This document shows positions 32,059 through 40,939 of a stretch of DNA of 64,000 nt, one piece after another. The position numbers and the translations under genes are program-made. This DNA is from Acidimicrobiaceae bacterium RAAP-2 (GTDB lineage Bacteria; Actinomycetota; Acidimicrobiia; Acidimicrobiales; RAAP-2): assembly GCA_001443545.1 (NCBI GenBank), contig LMAD01000004.1, positions 44,608-108,607 of the forward strand. Direction: 5' to 3'. The notes below the pieces were generated by a model. That model searched no databases. It saw only the letters and a program-made list of their open reading frames with translations, and was not told the DNA's origin. Positions within the stretch are counted from its first letter, which is position 1, and every line of letters starts with the position of its first letter.

Positions 32059-33363
32059 GTGATCGATCTCGCTCAACTCCGTCGTGAACCCGACGTCGTG
32101 AAGGACGCCCTGGCCCGTCGTGGCGTCCCGCCGTCGACCCTCGACGACGTGGCCGCCCTCGACACCGAACACCGTCGGTTGCTCCAAGAGACCGAGCGGC
32201 TGCGCGCCGACGTGAAATCACTCTCCCGCCAGGTCGGTGAGGCGCGCCGCAACAAGGATTCGGCCCGAGCCGAGGAGCTCGCCGCCATCAGCCGCGAACT
32301 CGGTGACGAAGAGCGTCAAGCATCGGCCTCGGTCGAGCTCGTGGCCAATCGCCTGCGTGACCTCCTGCTGCAACTGCCGAACCTGCCCGCCCCCGAAGCC
32401 CCCGACGGCGTCGACGAGCACGACAACGTGGTTGTTCGCCACTGGTGGGTGGGGATGGATGACGGCATCGAATTTCCCACCTTCGGCGAGCACCAGCGGG
32501 TGCCCCACTGGGACATCGGCGCCGAGCTCGGCATCTTGGATCTCGAGTCGGGCGCCAAGTTGGCCGGTTCGATGTTCCCGCTCTTTCGCGGCACGGGATC
32601 GCGACTCCTGCGAGCGCTCGGCGCCTTCGCCCTCGACCAACACACGCCCGACTACGAGGAGATCCGACCGCCGACCTTCGCGCTGACCGAGACGATGGTC
32701 TCGACCGGTCACCTGCCGAAGTCGGCCGACGACATGTACGCCATCGAGCGTGACGGGTTGTGGGCGATCCCGACGGCCGAAGTGCCCCTGACTTCGATGC
32801 TGCGCGGCGAGATCCTCGACGAGTCCCGACTGCCGATCCGCATGACCGCCCTGACGCCGTGCTTCCGCCGGGAGGCGGGCGCGGCGGGGCGCGATACGAG
32901 AGGACTCCTGCGCGTGCACGAGTTCGACAAGGTCGAACTATTTGCCTACTGCACGCCCGAGCAGGCGTCCGACGCGCACGCCGACATCCTGGCTCGCGCC
33001 GAGGCGTTGCTGCGCGCGCTCGGGCTCACCTATCGGGTCCTCGATCTCTGTGCGGGCGACCTGGGTACGTCGTCGGCGAGGACCTTCGACCTCGAGGTCT
33101 ACAGTCCCGGTGTCGACCGGTGGCTCGAGGTCTCGTCAGTGAGCTGGTTCCGTGACTATCAGTCGCGTCGGGCGAACGTCCGGTACCGTCGCGAGGATGG
33201 TTCGACGGCGCTCGTCCACACCGTGAACGGATCGGCGCTCGCCTGGGCGAGGATCTGGGCGGCGCTCGTCGAGACCTATCGTCAACCCGACGGGTCGGTG
33301 ACGTTGCCGTCGGCGCTGGCGCCCTACCTCGGGGAGACGACGATCAGTCCTCGTCGCGGCTGA
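32059..33363 (+). CDS. serS: Seryl-tRNA synthetase
   Basis: A 434-residue class II synthetase that charges tRNA-Ser. The N-terminal arm (about 1-105) is a long antiparallel coiled coil that holds the tRNA variable arm. Motif 2 is TPCFRREAGAAGRDTRGLLR with VHEFDKVE, and motif 3 lies in NGSALAWARIWAALVETYR before the PSALAPYL end. GTG 32059 begins the standard MIDLAQLRREPD. Its stop overlaps the convergent response regulator by 20 bases. A tRNA-Ser substrate is encoded at 62.0 kb. Confidence 0.97.
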   Translation: MIDLAQLRREPDVVKDALARRGVPPSTLDDVAALDTEHRRLLQETERLRADVKSLSRQVGEARRNKDSARAEELAAISRELGDEERQASASVELVANRLRDLLLQLPNLPAPEAPDGVDEHDNVVVRHWWVGMDDGIEFPTFGEHQRVPHWDIGAELGILDLESGAKLAGSMFPLFRGTGSRLLRALGAFALDQHTPDYEEIRPPTFALTETMVSTGHLPKSADDMYAIERDGLWAIPTAEVPLTSMLRGEILDESRLPIRMTALTPCFRREAGAAGRDTRGLLRVHEFDKVELFAYCTPEQASDAHADILARAEALLRALGLTYRVLDLCAGDLGTSSARTFDLEVYSPGVDRWLEVSSVSWFRDYQSRRANVRYRREDGSTALVHTVNGSALAWARIWAALVETYRQPDGSVTLPSALAPYLGETTISPRRG

Positions 33364-34066
33364 TTTCGAAGCGGTAGCCGACGCCGCGCACGGTCGTGAT
33401 GTAGCGAGGTTTTTTCGGCTCGGCCTCGATGAGGCCCCGGAGTCGCTTGATGTGCACGTCGAGGGTCTTAGTGTCCCCGACGTAGTCGTGTCCCCACACT
33501 CGATCGATCAGTACTTCGCGGGTCAGGACCCGCCCGGGGTTCTCCATCAACAAGCGCAGCAGGGCGAACTCCTTCTTGCGGAGCTTGACCTCGTCGGGGC
33601 CGACGTAGCAACGTCGCGCGTCGATCTCCAACCGCACCGGCCCTCGCTGGATCGTGGTCTCGTCATCGTCGACGTCGTTCGCGTGCTCGCGTCGCCGTAG
33701 CACCGCGCGCATGCGCGCCACGAGCTCACGTAATCGATACGGCTTGGTCACGTAGTCGTCGGCCCCGATCTCCAAGAGCAGGACCATGTCGACTTCCTCG
33801 CCCTTGGCGCTCACGATGATGATGGGGACGTCACTGGTGGTGCGGATCTCGCGACAGACGTCCAGTCCGCTCATCTTGGGCAGCATGAGGTCCAGCAGAA
33901 CGATGTCGAACTCGCCCGCGGCGAAGCGGGCCGCGCCGTCGATACCGTCTCGCGCGACGGTTACCTCGAACCCCTCTCGACCGAGGCCGACGCTGAGCGC
34001 GTCGATGAACGACTCCTCGTCCTCGACGAGGAGCACGCGCACGACGGGCTGGCGTGACGCGGTCAC
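33344..34066 (-). CDS. regX3: OmpR-family response regulator, RegX3-like
   Basis: A 240-residue regulator. The receiver domain (about 8-120) has the acidic pair LVEDEE, the phospho-acceptor Asp in IVLLDLMLPKMSG, IIIVSAKGEE and VTKPYRLREL. The C-terminal winged helix (about 140-235) contains LRKKEFALLRLLMENPG and THIRGVGY-like TTVRGVGYRFE. The ATGA overlap with the upstream kinase and gene order match SenX3-RegX3, the phosphate response system of actinobacteria; phoU is not present here. The specific role is inferred from similarity. Confidence 0.9.
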   Translation of the reverse strand: MTASRQPVVRVLLVEDEESFIDALSVGLGREGFEVTVARDGIDGAARFAAGEFDIVLLDLMLPKMSGLDVCREIRTTSDVPIIIVSAKGEEVDMVLLLEIGADDYVTKPYRLRELVARMRAVLRRREHANDVDDDETTIQRGPVRLEIDARRCYVGPDEVKLRKKEFALLRLLMENPGRVLTREVLIDRVWGHDYVGDTKTLDVHIKRLRGLIEAEPKKPRYITTVRGVGYRFEISRDED

Positions 34067-35358
34067 TGGTTCACCGGTAGCTCGAGCGTGAACGTCGACC
34101 CCTCCCCTTCGCGCGACTCCACGACGACCGTGCCGCCGTGGTTTTGTGCGACGTGACGCACAATACTCAGCCCGAGCCCGGTGCCGCCCGTCTCGCGGGC
34201 CCGACCGGGATCGACCCGGTAGAACCGCTCGAAGATCCGTTCGAGGTCCTTGGCGGGGATGCCGACCCCTTGATCGGTGATGGCGATGCGCACGACGCGC
34301 GCCTCGACGACGCCGTCGTCGGTGAGCCGCTCCTCGTGACGCTCGGCGCTGATCGTGACGTGGCCGCCACCGCGCGAGTAGACCACGGCGTTCTCCAACA
34401 GGGCGTGCACGGCCGACACCAGTTGGCGACGATCGCCGACGATCATGATTGTGCTCGTTGGTTCGGCGAAGTCGATGGTGACGCCGTGTTGTTCGGCGGA
34501 GGTGCGGATACGCTCCATCGCCTCGGAGACGAACAACGCCACGGGAACCGGTTCGCGAACCGGTGAGCCTTCGCCCTCGATGCGCGACAGGTCGAGCAGG
34601 TCCTCGATGATGCGGTTGACGCGGAAGGCCTCCACGTTGATTCGCTCGGCTAGGCGCCGCGCGACCGAGGCGTCCGGTTCGAACTGCAGGGTCTCGGCGA
34701 GTAGTCCGAGCGCGCCCATCGGGGTTTTCAACTCGTGACTCACGTTGGCGATGAAGTCCCGACGGATGTCCTCGAGGCGGCGACGCTCACTCGTGTCCTC
34801 GATCACGGCGAGTACGCCTAAGGGCCGTCGGCCGTCGTCGATAACCGACGCCCGGACGCTCAGGGTGCGCCGCGGCGGTCCGTAGATGTCGATGGTCCGG
34901 TCGGCCACGCCGGTGGACCAACCCTCGCTCAGGCACTCGGTCACCGCCTGGGCGGCGATGGCCTCGCCGTATCGACTGGTCATGAGCGATTCGGCCAGGC
35001 TGTTCCGGTAGACGACCGCGCCGCCCTCGTCGCACAGCACGAGCCCGAGGGGCAACGAGTCCAGGGAGCGCCGTAACCGCGTCGACTCCGCGCTTGACTC
35101 ACTCACCGCGGTCGTCGCCGTTCCGGTGACCTCTTCGAGGTACGCGAGCGCGGACTCCACCCGACCGGTGTCGCCGTGTGGTTCGACGCCGAGGCGCGCA
35201 CCGAGCGCGTTGAGTCGTTGGGCGAGCGAGCGATGGTCGCGAACTCGATTGATCAGGTAGCCGAGCAGTCCACCGAAGACGAGCACCCCGACGCCGAGGG
35301 CGTACACGGCGGCCGGGGGCCAGAGGGCGACGAAACTGGAGGTGGCGGCAATGGTCAC
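34063..35358 (-). CDS. senX3: Sensor histidine kinase, SenX3-like
   Basis: A 431-residue membrane kinase. One N-terminal helix (about 10-30) is followed by a PAS-like domain (about 95-195), HisKA with FIANVSHELKTPMGALGLL, and the ATPase domain with N box LLENAVVYSRGGG, G1 ITDQGVGIPAKDLERIFERF and G2 GTGLGLSIVRHV. SenX3 of mycobacteria also has a PAS domain and short membrane part. GTG 35358 is preferred because it gives a short N-terminus before the helix. It is divergent from the type IV secretion-like cluster, 74 bases away. Confidence 0.9.
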   Translation of the reverse strand: MTIAATSSFVALWPPAAVYALGVGVLVFGGLLGYLINRVRDHRSLAQRLNALGARLGVEPHGDTGRVESALAYLEEVTGTATTAVSESSAESTRLRRSLDSLPLGLVLCDEGGAVVYRNSLAESLMTSRYGEAIAAQAVTECLSEGWSTGVADRTIDIYGPPRRTLSVRASVIDDGRRPLGVLAVIEDTSERRRLEDIRRDFIANVSHELKTPMGALGLLAETLQFEPDASVARRLAERINVEAFRVNRIIEDLLDLSRIEGEGSPVREPVPVALFVSEAMERIRTSAEQHGVTIDFAEPTSTIMIVGDRRQLVSAVHALLENAVVYSRGGGHVTISAERHEERLTDDGVVEARVVRIAITDQGVGIPAKDLERIFERFYRVDPGRARETGGTGLGLSIVRHVAQNHGGTVVVESREGEGSTFTLELPVNQ

Positions 35359-35432
35359 GGGTTCATTCTCGCAGACCTCGCCGTAGTGGCGGGGACCGCG
35401 ACCGTTGCGAGGCCCCGGAAGAAAGGTCTCCG

Positions 35433-35717
35433 ATGCGAATACTCGCCATCTCACTCAGTCCGTCACTGACGGCGCTGCCCGGCAGCGCCGTGCTCATGCA
35501 GATCGCCAACGGCCTCGCGGCCTGGAGCCTCGTCGGGGCGCTCGTCGCCTTGCTGTTGGGCGCGGCACTGTGGGCGATCGGCAGCCACACCCAGAACATG
35601 CACCAGTCGATGACCGGGCGCCGGGCGGTGATGACTTCGCTGATCGCGGCGCTCCTGATCGGCGCGGCGCCCCACCTCGTTGACTTCTTCTTCAAGGCCG
35701 GACAGTCGGTGCACTGA
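35433..35717 (+). CDS. Small membrane protein, VirB2/TrbC-like
   Basis: A 94-residue protein with two hydrophobic helices (about 27-49 and 66-84) separated by a polar loop SHTQNMHQSMTGRRAV. Size, topology and position ahead of a VirB6-like protein and VirB4-like ATPase resemble VirB2/TrbC-type pilin or pore subunits, but the sequence itself is not diagnostic. AGAAAGG precedes the ATG. Its stop overlaps the next start (TGATG). Confidence 0.6.
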   Translation: MRILAISLSPSLTALPGSAVLMQIANGLAAWSLVGALVALLLGAALWAIGSHTQNMHQSMTGRRAVMTSLIAALLIGAAPHLVDFFFKAGQSVH

Positions 35718-36826
35718 TGGGCGTCAGCTGCTTGCTCTCGCCCCTGGGCTGCGCGACCAGATCGGTCGCCAAGGCGACCCTCGGAGATGTCTTCAACGCG
35801 ATGACCTCGTGGGTGCTGGCCAGCGTGACGTGGATGCTCACCACGACGGGGCACGTCCTGACCTCGACCGGCGACCCGACGTCGGTGGTGCGAGCGGCCT
35901 CGAACGAGTACCTGACGCTGCTCACGTTGTCACCGGTCCTGCTGCTGATCGGTCTGGTCGTCGCCACCATCCACGGCATCGTGCACAACGACCCTGGTTC
36001 TCTGTGGCGCGTCTACCTCGGCGTCGCACCACTCGCCGTTTTCGGCGTCGTCTTCGCTCGTCCCCTGGCGCGGCTCGTTCTGACGGCGACCGACGAGATG
36101 ACGTCGGGGGCGGCCGGTTCGGTCGCCCGGCACGTTCCGACCTTGGCCGCTCAGGTCAGCGTCCTGTCGAACTCCACCCCAGGATTCGGACTCTTCCTGG
36201 TGGCCATCGCCGTGGTGATCGGCGGGTGGCTCCTGTGGTGCGAGCTCGTCGTACGAGCGGTGGTGCTCACCTTGCTCATCGTGCTGGTGCCCGTCGTCGT
36301 ACCGCTCGTGACGATTCCCGCCCTTCGACGAATTGGCTGGCGCCTCGTCGAGACCTTCTTCGCCGTCGCGGTGAGCAAGGTCCTCATCGTGATCGCCCTG
36401 AGCGTTGGATTCGACGAACTGCGCGGCGGATCGGCTATGGCGGTCGTGACCGGGGCCGTCACCCTCGCGCTGGCGACCTTCAGCCCGTTCGTACTGCTGC
36501 GCCTCGTCCCGCTCCTCGAACAGTCCGCGATGCAGAACGTCGCGGGGCTTCGCCAGCGCTTCACCCACTCGGTCCAGGCGCTGCCGTCGTCACCCGTCGT
36601 CGCCGCGGCCCGCGCACTCGGTCCCGAACCGCCGATGCCACCCGCGCCCGATCGCCCCGAAGACCTCGGGTTTGGGATGTGGGAGGGCGACGAAGAGTTC
36701 CCGATGCCGCCCCAGGACGGTGAACAGGCTAAGGCACCCGTCGGCCTGGCGCGGCGCCGTGGCGGCCACGTCGCGTACTACAGCGATGGCAAGGGCCCAG
36801 TCGTAGGGTGGCACTTTGACGAATGA
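35717..36826 (+). CDS. VirB6/TrbL-like multi-pass membrane protein
   Basis: A 369-residue protein with about six or seven helices (residues 70-290), a central GWLLWCELVVRAVVL region and a long soluble proline- and acid-rich C-terminal tail (PEPPMPPAPDRPEDLG). The topology fits VirB6/TrbL channel proteins of type IV secretion systems in Gram-positive bacteria. It overlaps the upstream gene by 1 base and the VirB4-like gene by 11 bases, so all are co-translated. Low sequence conservation makes the family call tentative. Confidence 0.65.
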   Translation: MGVSCLLSPLGCATRSVAKATLGDVFNAMTSWVLASVTWMLTTTGHVLTSTGDPTSVVRAASNEYLTLLTLSPVLLLIGLVVATIHGIVHNDPGSLWRVYLGVAPLAVFGVVFARPLARLVLTATDEMTSGAAGSVARHVPTLAAQVSVLSNSTPGFGLFLVAIAVVIGGWLLWCELVVRAVVLTLLIVLVPVVVPLVTIPALRRIGWRLVETFFAVAVSKVLIVIALSVGFDELRGGSAMAVVTGAVTLALATFSPFVLLRLVPLLEQSAMQNVAGLRQRFTHSVQALPSSPVVAAARALGPEPPMPPAPDRPEDLGFGMWEGDEEFPMPPQDGEQAKAPVGLARRRGGHVAYYSDGKGPVVGWHFDE

Positions 36827-39017
36827 GCCCCCCGGCCTCGGCCCCTCGGACATCGCCGCACGGTGGATCGGGGTCCGTCGGCACCAAGCGGTGCTGGCCG
36901 TTCTCGCGCTCGTGGGCACGAGCGACGGCCTGCTGCGAACGCGGTCGCTGGTCGAGGTGGCCGTGACCGCGGCGATCGCCGTGGCCGCGCTGCCCGTGGG
37001 AGCCGACACCGTCGGCAGTGCGGTCGTGACCGCTGGGAGGTACGCCCTGCGCCGACGGTGGTCGCGCCTCACCGTGGTCGACGTCGGTGGTCAAGTGATC
37101 GTCGAGAGTCGCGACGCGAGCGCCGTGCACGGATTCGTGCTCCAGCACCGCGGCCGTCTCGACCTCAACGGCCAAGATCATCGAATCGCTTCGCGATTGG
37201 CGGCGTTCGTCGACGCGGCGGCGGCCGACGGCGGGGAACGGGGCTACTCGATGCACGTCTGTCGTCGGGGAACGACCAAGTCGACGGTCCTGCTCGCCCC
37301 CGCTGGGAGCACCGCCCCCGCGGGCTGGGACCGCGACGACGGGGCCGTCTTCGCGGCGACCGCGGCGCGACGAGGTACGTCGTGGTGGCTCGAGCGGTGG
37401 TGGTATCTGCGCACCGACGACCACGTCGCCTGCGTGCTGCGGCTGCGCGACTTGAGGGTCTCGTCCCACGGGGCACTCCTCGCCGGTCTCCAGGACCTCG
37501 GCGAAACGGCCACGCTCTCGGTGCACGTGACCGCGGTCGGGGCCGACCGAGCGCGCCGCGTGGCCGAGCGCGCCGTGCACCGTCAACGCAGCGACCGAGC
37601 CACCACCGTCGCGGCGGGCTTTCGAACCACGGCCCGTCTCGAACGCATCGAGGCGCGGGCCCAACGTCGAGAGGTCGACGTGGCGGCCGGACGCGCGTTG
37701 ATGCGACTGCGCGTGTACGTGACGTTGCGCGCCGCGTCGTGGCCGGCGCTGCGCGACGCGCGCGACGCGGCGGTACGGCGGGCGGCGGACGGGGGGCTCC
37801 GACTCGAGCGTGGGGGCGGTCGACAGTCGAACTGGCGCACCGACCAGCTCACCGGTGCGTCGCCTCGGTGGGCGACGCATTGGATCACGAGCGCCGACTT
37901 CGACGCGTTGCGGCTGCCCTCGCACGACGCCGGGAGCGGCCTGGACGGGATCCCGCTCGGTACGCTCGCCGGCGGTGCGTCGTTCGCCCTCGACCCCTTC
38001 GACCTGTACGGCGCCGGTCTCGTCGTCAACCCCAACGTCGTGGTCGCCGGCGCGATCGGGGTCGGCAAGAGCACCGTCGTCAAGATGATGGTGGACCGGG
38101 CGTTACGACGGGGCCGCCGGGCCGTCATCGTCGACCCCAAGGGGGAGTACGGCGCGCTCGCGTCGCGCTACGGCTACCGAGCCGTCGCCCTCGGTCGAGA
38201 CGGGTGGTGCGACCCGTTCCTCGACGCCCAAGACGGGCGCTCGCTCGCTCGCGCGATGATCGCCTCGGCCCAGGGCCAACCCCTCACCGACGAACAGCAC
38301 TTCGCCTTCGACGAGGCGTGGGAGACGGTGGGTCGAACGCGTCCGCGACGAGTGATGCGTTCATTGGCCGAAGCACTCCGCGGCTCGCTCGACGACCCGG
38401 CGTCGCCGGGTCGCTCGCTGGCGCTCACCCTGCGCCGCTTCGTCGACGGCGACCTGGCCGGTCTCTTCGACGGGGACGACGAACCTTTGACCCTCGACGG
38501 CGACCTCGTCGTGCTCGATCTCTCGGCCCAGTGGTCGGGCGACGCCATGGCCGTCGCGGCACTGAGCGCCGTCGCGGCGGCCCAACGCGTCGCCGCGGCG
38601 TCGCGGGCCGGGTACGTGGTGCTCGACGAGGCGTGGGCCCTCCTCTCGGATCCCCACGCCCTCGCGTGGCTCCGTGGGTCGTGGAAACTGGCCCGTGCTC
38701 GGGGGGTCAGTCACGTGCTGGTCGTGCACCGGTGGGGGGACGTGGCCGCCGTCGGTGACGAGGGAAGCGCCCAGCGCGAACGGGCTCGGGGTCTCCTACG
38801 CGAGTGCGAGACGACGTGGCTCTTCCGCCAGCCGCCCGACGAGGCGCGCGACGTGGCCGCGGCCCTGTCGCTCAGCGCCTTAGAACAACGCACACTCAGC
38901 GAGCTCGGCCGCGGCGAGGCGCTCGTGCGCTTCGGCGCGCACCGGTCAGTGGTGCGCGTCACGCCCGACGCCGACGACCGGCGGATCATCGACACCGACG
39001 ACGCGATGCGGGTATGA
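36816..39017 (+). CDS. VirB4/SCO6880-like type IV secretion ATPase
   Basis: A 733-residue protein. Two short hydrophobic segments near residues 24-33 and 45-65 resemble the PrgI/SCO6880-type N-terminus; a roughly 300-residue middle region follows. The motor domain starts near 405 with Walker A VVAGAIGVGKSTVVKM, a VDPKGEY strand, and Walker B GYVVLDEAWALLSD; later VLVVHRWGD and the Arg-rich TWLFRQPPDEAR are typical of VirB4/TraC ATPases. It begins at TTG 36816 inside the upstream gene and overlaps the coupling-protein gene by 4 bases. It should power assembly or transport in a conjugation-like apparatus. Confidence 0.85.
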   Translation: MTNEPPGLGPSDIAARWIGVRRHQAVLAVLALVGTSDGLLRTRSLVEVAVTAAIAVAALPVGADTVGSAVVTAGRYALRRRWSRLTVVDVGGQVIVESRDASAVHGFVLQHRGRLDLNGQDHRIASRLAAFVDAAAADGGERGYSMHVCRRGTTKSTVLLAPAGSTAPAGWDRDDGAVFAATAARRGTSWWLERWWYLRTDDHVACVLRLRDLRVSSHGALLAGLQDLGETATLSVHVTAVGADRARRVAERAVHRQRSDRATTVAAGFRTTARLERIEARAQRREVDVAAGRALMRLRVYVTLRAASWPALRDARDAAVRRAADGGLRLERGGGRQSNWRTDQLTGASPRWATHWITSADFDALRLPSHDAGSGLDGIPLGTLAGGASFALDPFDLYGAGLVVNPNVVVAGAIGVGKSTVVKMMVDRALRRGRRAVIVDPKGEYGALASRYGYRAVALGRDGWCDPFLDAQDGRSLARAMIASAQGQPLTDEQHFAFDEAWETVGRTRPRRVMRSLAEALRGSLDDPASPGRSLALTLRRFVDGDLAGLFDGDDEPLTLDGDLVVLDLSAQWSGDAMAVAALSAVAAAQRVAAASRAGYVVLDEAWALLSDPHALAWLRGSWKLARARGVSHVLVVHRWGDVAAVGDEGSAQRERARGLLRECETTWLFRQPPDEARDVAAALSLSALEQRTLSELGRGEALVRFGAHRSVVRVTPDADDRRIIDTDDAMRV

Positions 39018-40173
39018 CGACGTCGCTTCGGCTCGGCCGACGGGTCGTCGCCGGTTTCGCGGTCGGCCCGACCGTGCGTCTGGACCCGCGCCACTCCCTG
39101 CTCGTCGTCGGGCCGACGCAGGTCGGCAAGACGTCCTCGCTCGTCATTCCGGCGATTCTCGCCTGGCCCGACGCCCTGGTGATCACGAGCGTGAAGCGCG
39201 ACGTCGTGGCGGCCACCTACCCGTGGCGCGCCGCGCTCGGTCAGGTCCAGGTACTCGATCCCGGCGACGGTGACGGTCTCACCTGGGATCCGTTGGAGGG
39301 TGTCACGTCGATGCGCGTCGCGCTGCGCGTCGCGCGGGACCTCACGTTGCGTTCCTCGGGCCACGGCGACACCGAGTTCTGGAACACCCTCGCGGTGAAA
39401 CTGCTCGCCGCGCTCTTCGTGCGCGCTCGCGAACGCGGCGCCACGATCGTCGACGTGGCCGTCGTCCTCGAGACCCGAGACTTTGAGTCGTGGGCCGACG
39501 GTCCGACGAGCCCGGCCGTGCGGGTCCTCTCGGACTTTCTCGGGCACGAAGCCCGCACGATCGACGGCGTGGTCACGACGGCCGAGACGATGCTGCTGCC
39601 GTGGCGCTTCGAACAGCCACGCGCGCGGGTCCGCGACGTCGTCGGCGGCCCGCACACCCTCTACCTCTGTAGTCCGCGCGGCGAGCAGGCTCACTACCAG
39701 TCGCTCTTCGCCGGCGCCCTGCGCGGGGTGCTCGACGAGCAGCAGCGCCGGGTCGACGAGGGGTCGGCGCGTCCGCTGCTCCTGGTGCTCGACGAGGCCG
39801 CGGTGGTTGCGCCACTGGACGAGCTGGACCAGTTGGCGGCGACCCTCGCCGGGCTCTCGGTGACGCTCATCACGGTCGTCCAGGACTTCGCGCAGCTGGT
39901 GGCGCGATGGGGTCCCGCGCGTCGACGATCGTGAACAACCACGCCACCCGTCTGGTCATGGCCGGACTAGCCGACCCGACGGCGGCGACCTACGTGCCCG
40001 AGGTCACCCCACCGGCCCGGCCGAAGGGGTCGAGGGCCGCGCCGAGGTCGATGCGCGAACGACCGCGGGGCACCGCGCTGGTCGTCGCCGGTCACCGTCG
40101 CTCCGTCACGATCCGGGTGCGGCCGTGGTGGCGTGACCGGCGGCTACGACCGCGCGGGGAGCGCAGCGAATAA
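39014..40173 (+). pseudogene. VirD4/TraG-like coupling ATPase with a frameshift near the C-terminus
   Basis: The first frame gives 306 residues: Walker A VVGPTQVGKTSSLVIP, VITSVKRDVVAATYP, Walker B LLLVLDEAAVVAPL and TLITVVQDFAQLVARWGP, as in VirD4/TraM-recognition ATPases, but with no N-terminal membrane helices. It stops at TGA 39932-39934. The expected continuation, ASTIVNNHATRLVMAG then LADPTAATYV, is intact in the frame one base back and runs to 40173. Adding one base in the CCC at 39915-39917 would restore a 386-residue protein. This is either a true inactivation or a sequence error. The intact ATPase core could still be made. Confidence 0.8.
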
Positions 40174-40174
40174 G

Positions 40175-40180
40175 TACGAT
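40175..40180 (+). promoter_or_regulatory. -10 hexamer before the ROK gene, probably leaderless
   Basis: TACGAT ends 6 bases before ATG 40187 and supports that start over the upstream one. Confidence 0.45.
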
Positions 40181-40186
40181 GCCCGG

Positions 40187-40939
40187 ATGGCCAGCGCGAG
40201 TGAATCGACCGACGCGATCTTCGCCGTCGACGTCGGGGCGACCAACATCAAGTTCGCGGTCGTCGACGCGGACGGCGCCTTCCTCAATCCCGTCCGGCGA
40301 CGCGCCACCCCCTACCCCCTCTCGCCGGCCCGACTCGTGCGACTGATCACGAGCCGCGCGACGCGCAGCGGTTGTACCCGGGTCGGCGTCGGGTTTCCGG
40401 GGAAGTTCAGTGAGGGGCGGGTGATCGCGCCGGGGAATCTCGCTCGGCCCGGCGGCGTCGGGACCGACGTCGACCCCGAACTCGATGGAGAGTGGCGGGG
40501 CTTCGCGCTGCAAGACGCGTTGCGCGCCGCCACGAACCTCGACGTACGGGTGGTCAACGACGCCACGCTCGCCGCGCTCGGCAGTTGCACCGGGGTCGGC
40601 GTCGAGGTGGTGCTCACGCTCGGGACCGGCCTGGGGCTGGCCCTCGTCGTGAACGGGGTGCCGACGCCGGTTCGCGACGTGGGCGCCGAGGTCCGCGCCG
40701 ACGGTCGGACCTACGACCAGACGTTCGGGGAGGCAGCGAGGGCGCTAGACGAGGTCCGATGGCGCGATGACCTGGGCGGGGTCATCGCGTCGTTCGTGGC
40801 CGAGTTCGACGCCGGCACCGTCCACCTGGCCGGAGGCAACGCGCGCCGCGTCGACCCAACTTGGTTCGCGTCGTTGGGGGTCCCGGTGGTGATCGAAGGT
40901 AACGAGGCGTCGTTGCGCGGCGCGGCGCGGCTCTTCTAG
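40187..40939 (+). CDS. ROK-family sugar kinase, PPGK-like
   Basis: A 250-residue ROK protein. FAVDVGATNIKFAVVD is the phosphate 1 loop, VGVGFPGKFSEGRV the next ROK stretch, RVVNDATLAALGSCTG holds the catalytic Asp, and VVLTLGTGLGLALVVNG the phosphate 2 loop. Length and pattern resemble polyphosphate glucokinases and related kinases, but the ROK zinc motif is not seen, so sugar and donor remain open. The ATG lies 6 bases after a TACGAT hexamer. Its end overlaps the convergent amidohydrolase by 4 bases. Confidence 0.82.
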   Translation: MASASESTDAIFAVDVGATNIKFAVVDADGAFLNPVRRRATPYPLSPARLVRLITSRATRSGCTRVGVGFPGKFSEGRVIAPGNLARPGGVGTDVDPELDGEWRGFALQDALRAATNLDVRVVNDATLAALGSCTGVGVEVVLTLGTGLGLALVVNGVPTPVRDVGAEVRADGRTYDQTFGEAARALDEVRWRDDLGGVIASFVAEFDAGTVHLAGGNARRVDPTWFASLGVPVVIEGNEASLRGAARLF

